Assembly (NCBI RefSeq): GCF_001591345.1
Contig: NZ_BCUS01000031.1
Span: forward strand, 1-57,683
Length of the DNA stretch: 57,683 bases
Reading direction: 5' to 3'
Source: Variovorax boronicumulans NBRC 103145
GTDB taxonomy: Bacteria; Pseudomonadota; Gammaproteobacteria; Burkholderiales; Burkholderiaceae_C
Each line of letters begins with the position of its first letter. Position 1 is the first letter of the stretch. Below are positions 18,480 through 26,389 of this stretch, one piece after another. The notes beneath the pieces are model-generated. The model worked only from the letters and a program-made list of their open reading frames with translations, was not told the DNA's origin and ran no database searches. The translations under genes were made by a program, and so were the position numbers.

Positions 18480-18887
18480 ATGAACAACATCACCATCGAC
18501 TACCGCCAGGACGTGCCCCTGGACCCGGCCGACGTCGCCCGCGTCTTCGACCGCTCCGGCATCAAGCGCCCCACGAACGATCTCGCCCGGATCGCGCGGA
18601 TGTTCGCCGCGCCCAGCCTTTTGCTGTCGGCCTGGGTCGACAACGAACTGGTGGGGCTGTCGCGGTCGCTGACCGACCATGCGTACTGCTGCTACCTGTC
18701 GGACCTGGCGGTGGACAAGAAGTACCAGGGCCATGGCATCGGCCGGGAGCTCGTGCAGCGCACGCAGGCGATCATCGGCGAGGAGGTGTCGTTGATCCTG
18801 CTCTCGGCACCCGACGCGATGTCTTACTACCCGACGCTCGGCTTCGAGCTGGCGCAGAACGCGTACGTCATCCGGCGCAAGCGCTAG
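18480..18887 (+). CDS. GNAT-family N-acetyltransferase
   Basis: The 135-residue product is a compact GNAT enzyme. The acetyl-CoA-binding stretch LSDLAVDKKYQGHGIGRELVQRT and the C-terminal SYYPTLGFEL are clear. Such small GNATs acetylate amines or small molecules; the substrate is unknown. It follows the DUF2130 gene by 25 bases and may share its transcript. Length is normal. Confidence 0.9.
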   Translation: MNNITIDYRQDVPLDPADVARVFDRSGIKRPTNDLARIARMFAAPSLLLSAWVDNELVGLSRSLTDHAYCCYLSDLAVDKKYQGHGIGRELVQRTQAIIGEEVSLILLSAPDAMSYYPTLGFELAQNAYVIRRKR

Positions 18888-18905
18888 AGGCCACTGCGCC
18901 ACGCC

Positions 18906-19430
18906 TCACGGCGACCGCCGTGACCCCGCCAGCCCGGCCTTCGCATCCAGCAGGTGTCCGAGCGGCAGCGCCGTCTCCGACTTGATCTCGCGCAGCACGA
19001 TGCTCGAGCGCACGTGCGTCACGCCGGGCAGGCTGAACAGCACCTCGTGCAGGAAGCGCTCGTAGTGCTTCATGTCGGGCACGGTCACGTTGAGGATGTA
19101 GTCCGCGGGCCCGGTGGCCGACACGCAGCGGATGATCTGTGGGCTCGCGGCCACGGCTTCTTCGAAGCGCTGCACCATCGCCTCGCTGTGGCGGTCGAGG
19201 TTCACCTCGGCCACGGCCGACACGTGCAGGCCCACGTGCTCGGGATCGACGAGCGCGGTGTAGCCGCGGATGACGCCGGCTGCCTCCATGTCCTTGATGC
19301 GCTTCCAGCAGGGCGTGGGCGACAGGCCGACGGCCTCGGAAATCTGCTGCACGGTCTGCCGGCCGTCATGCTGCAGTGCAGAAAGAATCTTGAGGCAATG
19401 CTCGTCAAGAGAAACAGAACCGACGTTCAT
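18906..19430 (-). CDS. Lrp/AsnC-family transcriptional regulator
   Basis: The 174-residue protein has an N-terminal winged helix (about 8-60: LDEHCLKILSALQHDGRQTVQQISEAVGLS) and a C-terminal RAM ligand domain (about 75-150, with GPADYILNVTVPDMKHYERFL). It is transcribed away from the indolepyruvate oxidoreductase gene, 92 bases between starts. Lrp-type regulators usually control an adjacent divergent amino-acid gene and sense an amino acid; here an aromatic amino acid or its keto acid is the natural guess. An inverted repeat in the shared promoter is a candidate operator. Confidence 0.93.
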   Translation of the reverse strand: MNVGSVSLDEHCLKILSALQHDGRQTVQQISEAVGLSPTPCWKRIKDMEAAGVIRGYTALVDPEHVGLHVSAVAEVNLDRHSEAMVQRFEEAVAASPQIIRCVSATGPADYILNVTVPDMKHYERFLHEVLFSLPGVTHVRSSIVLREIKSETALPLGHLLDAKAGLAGSRRSP

Positions 19431-19450
19431 CTTGGTTTTTGAGTGAATTC

Positions 19451-19491
19451 TTCTTCAAACAAGGGTCTGCGCCAGTGTATTGAAGAAACAC
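19451..19491. promoter_or_regulatory. Inverted repeats in the Lrp/IOR divergent promoter
   Basis: TTCTTCAA (19451-19458) and TTGAAGAA (19480-19487) form a perfect 8-bp inverted repeat with 21 bases between, and the right arm is itself flanked by GTGT and ACAC (19475-19491). The position, between an lrp gene and its divergent neighbour, suggests an Lrp-type operator. Confidence 0.5.
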
Positions 19492-19522
19492 TTACTTGGG
19501 GGGGCGCAGAACAATTCCGGGC

Positions 19523-22500
19523 ATGAACGCCCCACTTGAAGCGACCGCACTCCGACGGCCCGACTACCAACTTTCCGACAACCTCTGGGCCGATGCCGGC
19601 TCGGTCTTCCTCACCGGCACGCAGGCGCTGATCCGCATCCTGGCGATGCAGGGCCAGCGCGACGCGGCGCGCGGCCTGCACACGCAGGGCTTCGTCAGCG
19701 GCTACCGCGGCTCGCCGCTGGGCATGGTCGACCAGGCCATCTGGAAGGCCGGCGAGCGCTTCAAGAAGACCGGCATCCGCTTCGTTCCTGCCGTGAACGA
19801 GGAACTCGCGGCCACGCAGGTGCTGGGCACGCAGCGTGTCGAATCCGACCCCGAGCGCACCGTCGATGGCGTGTACGCCATGTGGTACGGCAAGGGCCCG
19901 GGCGTGGACCGCGCGGGCGATGCGCTCAAGCACGGCAATGCCTACGGCTCGTCGCCGCACGGCGGCGTGCTGGTGGTGGCGGGCGACGACCACGGCTGCG
20001 TGTCGTCGTCGATGCCGCACCAGAGCGACCACGCCTTCATGGCCTGGCGCATGCCCGTGATGCAGCCCGCGAGCGTGGCCGAGTACCTGGAGTTCGGCCT
20101 GTACGGCTACGAGCTGTCGCGCTACTCGGGCGCGTGGGTGGGCATGGCGGCGCTGTCCGAAATCGTCGAGAGCGCGGGCACGGTGGACCTCGATGCGGTG
20201 AATGCGCGCGTCGCCGCCTGGGAAGACGCCGATGCCGTGCGCGCCGCCACCGGCCATGCCGCGCCGCCCGACGGCCTGCACTACCGCTGGCCCGACCTGC
20301 CGTCGCTGCGCATCGAGTCGCGGCTGGAAGACAAGCTCGCGGCCGTGGCCGCCTTCACGCAACGCAACAGCATCGACCGCCACGTCATCGTGAGCCCGCA
20401 TGCCAAGGTGGGCATCGTCACCTGCGGCAAGGCGCACCACGACCTGATGGAGGTGCTGCGCCGGCTCGAACTCTCGCCCGATCAGCTCGCGCGCGCCGGT
20501 GTGCGGCTGTACAAGATCGGCCTGAGCTTTCCGGTCGAACAGACGCGCCTCAAGGAATTCGCGCGCGGGCTCGGCGAGATCCTCATCGTGGAAGAGAAGG
20601 GCGCGGTGGTCGAGACGCAGTTGCGCGACATCTTCTACAACGCGCCGCCCGAGGCGCGCCCCGTGCTCGTGGGCAAGCACGACCACGCGGGCCAGCCGCT
20701 GGTGTCGGCGCTCGGCGAGCTGCGGCCCTCGCGCCTCATCGAGCTGGTCGCGCACTGGCTGGCTGCGCACTTTCCGGAGAACCACGACCTGGGCGATCAC
20801 CTGCAGCACGTGCGCGACTTCACGCCGCCCGAGCTGCTGGCCAACGCGAGCGATGCGGTCAAGCGCCTGCCGTACTTCTGCGCCGGCTGCCCGCACAACA
20901 CCAGCACCAAGGTTCCCGAGGGCTCGACGGCGCGCGCGGGCATCGGCTGCCATTTCATGGCCAACTGGATGGACCGCAGCACGGCGGGCCTGATCCAGAT
21001 GGGCGGCGAGGGCGTCGACTGGATCTCGCACGCCATGTTCACGAAGACGCCGCACGTGTTCCAGAACCTGGGCGACGGCACCTACTACCACTCGGGCTAC
21101 CTCGCGATCCGCCAGGCCGTGGCGGCCAAGGCCACGCTCACCTACAAGATCCTGTTCAACGACGCGGTTGCGATGACGGGCGGCCAGCCGGTCGACGGCG
21201 TCATCAGCGTGGACGCCATTGCGCGGCAGGTGGAGTCGGAAGGCGTCACCAAGGTGGTGGTGGTGAGCGATGCCATCCATCACTACGACGCCATCAAGAA
21301 CAAGTTTCCGGCGGGCACCGAGTTCCACGACCGCGCCGCGCTCGACGAGGTGCAGCGCCGCCTGCGCGAGATGCCCGGCGTGACCGTGCTCATCTACGAG
21401 CAGACCTGCGCGGCCGAGAAGCGCCGTCGCCGCAAGAAGGGCGAGCTGGCCGATCCGCCCAAGCGCCTGTTCATCAACGAGGCCGTGTGCGAAGGCTGCG
21501 GCGACTGCACCGTGCAGAGCAACTGCGTGGCCGTGCTGCCGCACGAAACACCGATGGGCCGCAAGCGCAAGATCGACCAGACCAGCTGCAACAAGGACTA
21601 CTCCTGCGCCAAGGGCTTCTGCCCCAGCTTCGTGGGTGTCACCGGCGGCAAGCTGCGCCGCAAGAGCGGGGCGCTCGCGGCCGGGCGCGATGCCTTCCTG
21701 CACCGCGTGGGCGCGCTCGCGCATCCCGCGCCGCATGCATGGACCGGTCCGTACGACCTGCTCGTGACCGGCGTGGGCGGCACGGGCGTGGTGACGGTGG
21801 GCGCGGTCATCGCGATGGCCGCGCACCTCGAGGCCAAGTCGGCCAGCGTGCTCGACTTCATGGGCTTCGCGCAGAAGGGCGGTTCGGTGCTGAGCTTCGT
21901 GCGACTGGCCGACACGCCCGAGCGGCTGAACCAGGTGCGCATCGACACGCAGCAGGCCGACGCCATCCTCGCGTGCGACGTGGTGGTGGGCGCCTCGGCC
22001 GACGCGCTGCAGACCGTGCGGCACGGGCGCACGCGCGTGCTCGCGAACATCCACGAGATCCCGGTGGCCGAGTCGCTGCGCAACCCCGATGCCGACCTGC
22101 ATGTCGACCTGCTGCTGGAGAAGATGCGCTTCGTCGCGGGCGAAGAGCAGGTCGAGACCTTCGATGCGCAGAGCCTGGCCGAGGAGTTTCTGGGCGACAC
22201 GCTGGCCGCGAACATCGTGGCCACCGGCTATGCGTGGCAGCGCGGCCTCGTGCCGCTGAGCCTCGAGGCGCTCATGCACGCGATCGAACTCAACGGCGTG
22301 GCCGTGGCGGCGAACCAGTCGGCGTTCTCGCTGGGGCGGCTCGCGGCGGGCGACCCGGCGGCGCTCGACCAGCTGCGCGCGGCACCGGTTGAGGCGGCGG
22401 CGCACCAGGTCGACGACCGCCCGCTGGAAACGCTGCTCGCCGATGCGCGCCGCCATCTCACCGGCTACCAGAACGCCGCGTGGGCCGCGCGCTTCGACCA

Positions 22501-23131
22501 GCGCATTCGCGCACTGCAGGCGGTCGAGTCCGCAATGCCGGGTGGCGATGCGAGCCTGCCCTTCACGCGCAACGCGGCGCGCAGCCTCTTGAAACTCATG
22601 AGCTACAAGGACGAGTACGAGGTCGCGCGCCTGTACACCGATGGTGCGTTCCTGCAGAAGCTGAAGGACCAGTTCGAAGGCGATCTGAAGCTCGAGTTCC
22701 ACATGGCGCCGCCACTGCTCTCGCGCCCCGCGCACGGACAGGCACCCGCCAAGGTGCGCCTCGGTGGATGGATGCTGCCGGCCATGAAGTGGCTGGCCCA
22801 CGGCAAGCGCCTGCGCGGCACGCCCTTCGACCTGTTCGGCCACACGGCGGAGCGCCGCACCGAGCGCGCGTTGATCGAGCACTTCGACCGCCTGCTGCAG
22901 GAGATGGCCACCGCGCTGACGCCCGACAACCAGCCGACCGCCGCACGCATCGCGGCGCTGCCGCTGTCGGTGCGCGGCTTCGGCCATGTGAAGCTGGCGA
23001 ACCTGGACGCGGCGCGTCTGCGCGAGGCCGTGTTGCTGCACCGCTTTGCGCCGTCGCGCTACGCGAAGCCGGTGGACGCACCCAGCGCCGGGCAGATTCG
23101 GGGTATCGCTATCGTGGCAAGCGCGCGGTAG
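19523..23131 (+). CDS. Indolepyruvate ferredoxin oxidoreductase, fused subunits
   Basis: The 1202-residue enzyme fuses the alpha and beta parts of 2-oxoacid:acceptor oxidoreductases. It oxidatively decarboxylates aryl-pyruvates to acyl-CoA with thiamine diphosphate and iron-sulfur clusters. Visible parts are the pyrimidine-binding start (GYRGSPLGMVDQ near residue 55), a ThDP region with GIGCHFMANWMDR near 472, a cysteine-rich cluster region beginning CEGCGDC at 656 and continuing through CNKDYSCAKGFC, and the gamma-type domain from about 745 (VTGVGGTGVVTVGAV). The ATG at 19523 is chosen; a TTG at 19496 adds nine residues without support. The long fused form is usual in betaproteobacteria. The divergent Lrp gene suggests control by amino-acid supply. 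Confidence 0.92.
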   Translation: MNAPLEATALRRPDYQLSDNLWADAGSVFLTGTQALIRILAMQGQRDAARGLHTQGFVSGYRGSPLGMVDQAIWKAGERFKKTGIRFVPAVNEELAATQVLGTQRVESDPERTVDGVYAMWYGKGPGVDRAGDALKHGNAYGSSPHGGVLVVAGDDHGCVSSSMPHQSDHAFMAWRMPVMQPASVAEYLEFGLYGYELSRYSGAWVGMAALSEIVESAGTVDLDAVNARVAAWEDADAVRAATGHAAPPDGLHYRWPDLPSLRIESRLEDKLAAVAAFTQRNSIDRHVIVSPHAKVGIVTCGKAHHDLMEVLRRLELSPDQLARAGVRLYKIGLSFPVEQTRLKEFARGLGEILIVEEKGAVVETQLRDIFYNAPPEARPVLVGKHDHAGQPLVSALGELRPSRLIELVAHWLAAHFPENHDLGDHLQHVRDFTPPELLANASDAVKRLPYFCAGCPHNTSTKVPEGSTARAGIGCHFMANWMDRSTAGLIQMGGEGVDWISHAMFTKTPHVFQNLGDGTYYHSGYLAIRQAVAAKATLTYKILFNDAVAMTGGQPVDGVISVDAIARQVESEGVTKVVVVSDAIHHYDAIKNKFPAGTEFHDRAALDEVQRRLREMPGVTVLIYEQTCAAEKRRRRKKGELADPPKRLFINEAVCEGCGDCTVQSNCVAVLPHETPMGRKRKIDQTSCNKDYSCAKGFCPSFVGVTGGKLRRKSGALAAGRDAFLHRVGALAHPAPHAWTGPYDLLVTGVGGTGVVTVGAVIAMAAHLEAKSASVLDFMGFAQKGGSVLSFVRLADTPERLNQVRIDTQQADAILACDVVVGASADALQTVRHGRTRVLANIHEIPVAESLRNPDADLHVDLLLEKMRFVAGEEQVETFDAQSLAEEFLGDTLAANIVATGYAWQRGLVPLSLEALMHAIELNGVAVAANQSAFSLGRLAAGDPAALDQLRAAPVEAAAHQVDDRPLETLLADARRHLTGYQNAAWAARFDQRIRALQAVESAMPGGDASLPFTRNAARSLLKLMSYKDEYEVARLYTDGAFLQKLKDQFEGDLKLEFHMAPPLLSRPAHGQAPAKVRLGGWMLPAMKWLAHGKRLRGTPFDLFGHTAERRTERALIEHFDRLLQEMATALTPDNQPTAARIAALPLSVRGFGHVKLANLDAARLREAVLLHRFAPSRYAKPVDAPSAGQIRGIAIVASAR

Positions 23132-23217
23132 TGGGCGCGGGAGGCGAGCGTAAGTTGCTCGGCTACGATCCTTGCCGAAGCACTCACCCCCGCCACACCC
23201 CGACGATCACAGGACCC

Positions 23218-23574
23218 ATGCGCGCCTTCCTCTACTACGCCCTGATGCTCCTGCTCGGATTCGCCTGGTACAGGTACGGACAGAACCTGCTGCGCAAGGG
23301 CTATCGCGATGAGAAGGGCGAACTCACCCAGGGGCTCGTAGGGCCCGTCGGATTCCTGCTGACCGCTGGCGTGACCTGCTACCTCTTCTTCGCCATGCTG
23401 CGCGCCCTGGTCCGGGGCGAGGTGCCCTGCGTCGGAAAGGGCTGCGTGGGGCAGGTCTACACACTGGCGGCGCATGCAGGTGAGTACTGGGCCAACATGT
23501 TTTTCATCGCATGGTGTGTCCTGGGCTTGGGCTACGCGATGTACGTGACGCTCAGGATCTGGTTCCGGGCTTAG
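23218..23574 (+). CDS. Small membrane protein, unknown
   Basis: The 118-residue product has three likely membrane helices: about 5-18 (YYALMLLLGFAWYRY), 42-62 (GPVGFLLTAGVTCYLFFAML) and 88-112 (ANMFFIAWCVLGLGYAMYVTL). A CVGKGC pair lies in the loop between helices 2 and 3 and could form a disulfide. I do not recognise a family. It follows the oxidoreductase by 86 bases and may be a separate unit. Confidence 0.6.
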   Translation: MRAFLYYALMLLLGFAWYRYGQNLLRKGYRDEKGELTQGLVGPVGFLLTAGVTCYLFFAMLRALVRGEVPCVGKGCVGQVYTLAAHAGEYWANMFFIAWCVLGLGYAMYVTLRIWFRA

Positions 23575-23911
23575 CGCGCAGCGCTGGAACAACAACGGTC
23601 TGAGGCCGGTGTTGAGTGCCACTGATTGGATGCCTCCTGTGGGGGCCGAGGGCTACTTCCCGGTAGCTCCCGAAGGGCCTTCGATGCACATGGATGGACT
23701 CCGCATGCCAACCAATCGCCACCCCATTTGAGGCGACCACGGCGAACGTCGTGAACTCGCGGTCGGCGATGCGGATGTGAGTTCATCGTCGTCATTTTCG
23801 ATTCGTTGAGTCAGTAGCTGTCTGTTTGCAGCGCGTTGCCCATCGCCGATTCCGCGGAGTCACGACCGGGCCGGCAATTCCGCTGCTCTGGTGTCGGAGC
23901 AAGCCGCCTCG
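23575..23911. other. Non-coding gap with hairpins
   Basis: No convincing gene lies in these 337 bases between converging genes. Two short hairpins stand out: GGGCTAC/GTAGCTCC (23650-23670) and CGAAGGGCCTTCG (23671-23683). Neither has a T tract; they may be a bidirectional transcript end or a short palindromic repeat unit. Confidence 0.45.
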
Positions 23912-24367
23912 TTACTTCGAATCTTTGGTCAGCGCGATCTCGGGGCTCGCAAGCGCCTCTGGCAATCGCGTCAGGCGAAACGACCGGGTGCCCACCGCCC
24001 CCGATTCGACGTACGACGAATCCAATCGCAGGTAGATCGATTCGCCGCGCTGGGCCTGGAGCGGAACGCCAGCGAAACCTCGGTACTCCTTGAGGTCGAG
24101 TCGGACCAGGTGTTGTCCTTGCGTGACTGGAATCGCGAGGTAGCCGGAGTTCGCCAGCTTGCCCACGAGATTTTCGTCGACCAGCACTGGGACAGACATT
24201 GCGGAATTCTTGAACTGGTCGTTGCGGTAGACGTAGACCACAGCGCCTTCGTCAAGGCCAAGCGACACCGGCTTGAACTGAGGACCTGTTGCCGAACACC
24301 CCACAAGTACCAGGCCGGCAAGCGCGGTCATGACCCATCGACGTGTTCGTACTGAGACTGCTTTCAT
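23912..24367 (-). CDS. Lipoprotein, DUF2846-like
   Basis: From the ATG at 24367 the product is 151 residues. The N-terminus is a lipoprotein signal: basic MKAVSVRTRRW, a hydrophobic stretch and the lipobox LVGC. The mature part has GAVVYVYRNDQFKNSAMSVPVLVDENLVGKLANSGYLAIPVTQG, which resembles DUF2846 envelope proteins. The function is unknown. It is downstream of, and on the same strand as, the five-helix membrane protein gene, with 67 bases between. Confidence 0.7.
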   Translation of the reverse strand: MKAVSVRTRRWVMTALAGLVLVGCSATGPQFKPVSLGLDEGAVVYVYRNDQFKNSAMSVPVLVDENLVGKLANSGYLAIPVTQGQHLVRLDLKEYRGFAGVPLQAQRGESIYLRLDSSYVESGAVGTRSFRLTRLPEALASPEIALTKDSK

Positions 24368-24434
24368 CTGGCATTCCAATTCGGTCGCATTCGTCCTGGC
24401 ATTCCGTGCCCTTGAAGCGAGAGCTTGTGAAAGC

Positions 24435-24980
24435 TCAAGTGGGTGTTTTTTCTTGCACTTCCGATGGTCGATCTTCTCGGTCTACCAACCCGTTCGCTGC
24501 AAGGATGAAAGAGCTGAGGGCTCGCGCCTTGAAGACCAGCAGACATCCCACGGCCAACTGCAGCACGCCCACCAAGCCGTCAACGTGGCGCCAGTCATCC
24601 ATGGTCGTCAGCGGCTGCCCGCTTGCAATCCAGAGGGCGCACAGCGACAAGTAGCTCGCGACAGGCATCAGCCCACGAAACGCGATGACCACGAGACCGA
24701 GAGCGATGCAAGCCACGGGAACGACCTGAAGGATGGGCAGTGTCATTCGCTCCTGGCCCGCAGTGCGCGGAAGAATCCGCTGGGCGATTGACATTGGCAG
24801 GAACCAGCTCACCAAGGCTGCCAGCAGGTACACGCCTGCGATCAGGTAGGGCACCCATGTCGGCGCTCCGGGCCCGCTTGACTTCAATGCCTGCGCGATG
24901 GCGTATGCCTGGAACGCCGAAACGGCCAGCCAGATCGAGAAAAGACGGCAAGCCAAACCTACAACTTGTTGTGGTGTCAT
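24435..24980 (-). CDS. Multi-pass membrane protein, unknown
   Basis: The 181-residue product (ATG at 24980; a TTG two codons upstream is also open) has about five hydrophobic helices, including GVYLLAALVSWFLPM, ILQVVPVACIALGLVVIAF and VGVLQLAVGCLLVFKA. No motif identifies a family. The region has lower GC and weaker codon bias than the flanking operons, in keeping with accessory DNA. It lies between the DUF2628-pilin gene and the lipoprotein gene, all on the minus strand. Confidence 0.55.
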   Translation of the reverse strand: MTPQQVVGLACRLFSIWLAVSAFQAYAIAQALKSSGPGAPTWVPYLIAGVYLLAALVSWFLPMSIAQRILPRTAGQERMTLPILQVVPVACIALGLVVIAFRGLMPVASYLSLCALWIASGQPLTTMDDWRHVDGLVGVLQLAVGCLLVFKARALSSFILAANGLVDREDRPSEVQEKTPT

Positions 24981-25065
24981 TTTCAAGGGGGGGAATCAAG
25001 GGATGAAAGATCGCCAGCCATTCAGTGGCCCAGCGAGCAGGCCAGCTGTAAACGAGTCGTCCGCA

Positions 25066-26025
25066 CTAGCGGCACTCCCGAGGCAGCAGATGCACGGGGA
25101 TGTCCTCTGACCTGCAGGTCCAAGTGACGACGCCATCGGCAGTGGTCCTTGGAATGAGGAGGAAGGAGCGCCCCGCAACTACGCTGGTGTTCATCACGAC
25201 GGTGATGACGCCGCTGCGGGTGTCCACTCGCATCTCTCGCATGTGGGGCGTTGGCGATGCCGAAAAACCCGCTTCTGCGAAGTCGATGGGGATGCGGCGA
25301 TTGCGGGTGTGGAAACGCTCCACCGCCGCGCTGGCGGTCTTGGCTTGCACGAGGGCTTCGTGAAGCCTGGTACGTACCGTGTAGTCCTGATATGCGGGCA
25401 ATGCTATCGCCGCCAGCATGCCTATGAGCGCGGGGACGAAGAGAACATAGAACAGCACCACAATCACCTTGCTGGTACCGCCCGCTTTGTTCAGGTAGGC
25501 GAGTTGCGCGCGCGCATCCGAGGATTCAGTGCGTGCCTGCTCGATGAGCTGGCGGCAACGCCGGTAGTAGATCCCATCCCCGAGCAGCGCGGGGACGACG
25601 AAGAGCAAGGCGAGAAATCCCAGACCCACCATTGCCGCCCAATCCGCCCCCACCATCGGTACCAGCATCGCAGCCATGGCCAGGAGTACATACGGCGCGG
25701 CGAAGTACCCCAGGGCATGCCACCAGAGCTTGCGATAGAGCAGCCAATAGACAGTCAGGAAAAAGGCGGGCCAGTGCCAGCCAAGATACGGACCGCTTGT
25801 CCGGTCGAAGGCCCTGAACTTGGCAACGTAGTGCGCTTGGTTGTGAGGGCCGACGGCCGCCGCGTACAGCGATGCCTGATCCATTGCGGCATTGACAGCG
25901 GTGGAGCTTGGCGCCAATGCTTGCCAATCGCTGGAGCTACCCAGTGTCGGCTCTATACGCACAGCAAGCTCCCCCATGCATCGGGACTGCGGACAGTCCG
26001 TGCATCCCGCAGTGCCTCCCTCCAT
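25066..26025 (-). CDS. DUF2628-pilin-like fusion protein, 5' end uncertain
   Basis: The frame encodes up to 319 residues. A DUF2628-type region (about 60-180: AHYVAKFRAFDR, then GWHWPAFFLTVYWLLYRKLWWHALGYF and two to three helices) is followed by a pilin-like helix and body (about 205-319: PALIGMLAAIALPAYQDYTVRTR, the hallmark of type IV pilins). There is no prepilin cleavage site before the helix, so it is a fusion rather than a secreted pilin. The first 40 codons are doubtful: the only good ribosome site upstream (GGAGG at 26045-26049) serves an ATG at 26036 in a different frame. A later ATG at 25884 is the safest start. Either the gene has a frameshift or it follows a short leader peptide. 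Confidence 0.6.
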   Translation of the reverse strand: MEGGTAGCTDCPQSRCMGELAVRIEPTLGSSSDWQALAPSSTAVNAAMDQASLYAAAVGPHNQAHYVAKFRAFDRTSGPYLGWHWPAFFLTVYWLLYRKLWWHALGYFAAPYVLLAMAAMLVPMVGADWAAMVGLGFLALLFVVPALLGDGIYYRRCRQLIEQARTESSDARAQLAYLNKAGGTSKVIVVLFYVLFVPALIGMLAAIALPAYQDYTVRTRLHEALVQAKTASAAVERFHTRNRRIPIDFAEAGFSASPTPHMREMRVDTRSGVITVVMNTSVVAGRSFLLIPRTTADGVVTWTCRSEDIPVHLLPRECR

Positions 26026-26036
26026 GCCTCATCCAT
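25953..26036 (-). CDS. 27-codon reading frame ahead of the DUF2628-pilin gene
   Basis: An ATG at 26036 has GGAGG eight bases upstream, the best ribosome site in this gap, and reads 27 codons (MDEAWREALRDARTV to SLLCV) before a TAG. It overlaps the 5' part of the DUF2628-pilin frame. It may be the true N-terminus separated by a frameshift, or a leader peptide. Confidence 0.35.
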   Translation of the reverse strand: MDEAWREALRDARTVRSPDAWGSLLCV

Positions 26037-26389
26037 CTTGAGAACCTCCAGCCCGGAACCGGCTCTTGCTCGGTGATTTTGTGTTGATGCCAGTTCGGAA
26101 TTGAATGTTACTAAATATGTTCCTGGACGGGCATGGCGCGTTCGGCGGGGAGCGAAAAGCTTCGAACATCGCTCGTGGATTCGCACTTTCTGTGGTGCGC
26201 CATTGGAGCGCTCGCCCCATGGCCACGATGCTGCGCCACTGGCCGGGATCTGTTACGGGCGGTGCAAGGTCGGGTGGCCGGCACTCGAAGAACCCGTGCG
26301 ATGGGTACCATCAGCCACGACCGGCCGTTCGCCGGGGACGGTTGGGCCGACGATGTTGAAGACGCTCGCAGCAGCTGAGGGACGTTTGC
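26037..26389. other. Intergenic region between divergent genes
   Basis: About 350 bases separate the divergent DUF2628-pilin and DUF1566 genes. A short A/T-rich patch (26096-26120) may contain the leftward promoter. I see no gene or repeat here. Confidence 0.5.

Noticed and set aside
19427..23041. A 1204-codon open frame on the minus strand opposite the indolepyruvate oxidoreductase.
   Set aside because: It is His/Arg/Val-rich low-complexity sequence of the kind produced by GC-rich antisense frames; the plus-strand enzyme has all the expected motifs.
23551..23795. Small minus-strand frames in the gap after the 118-residue protein.
   Set aside because: Arg/Ser/Pro-rich, no ribosome site and no family resemblance.
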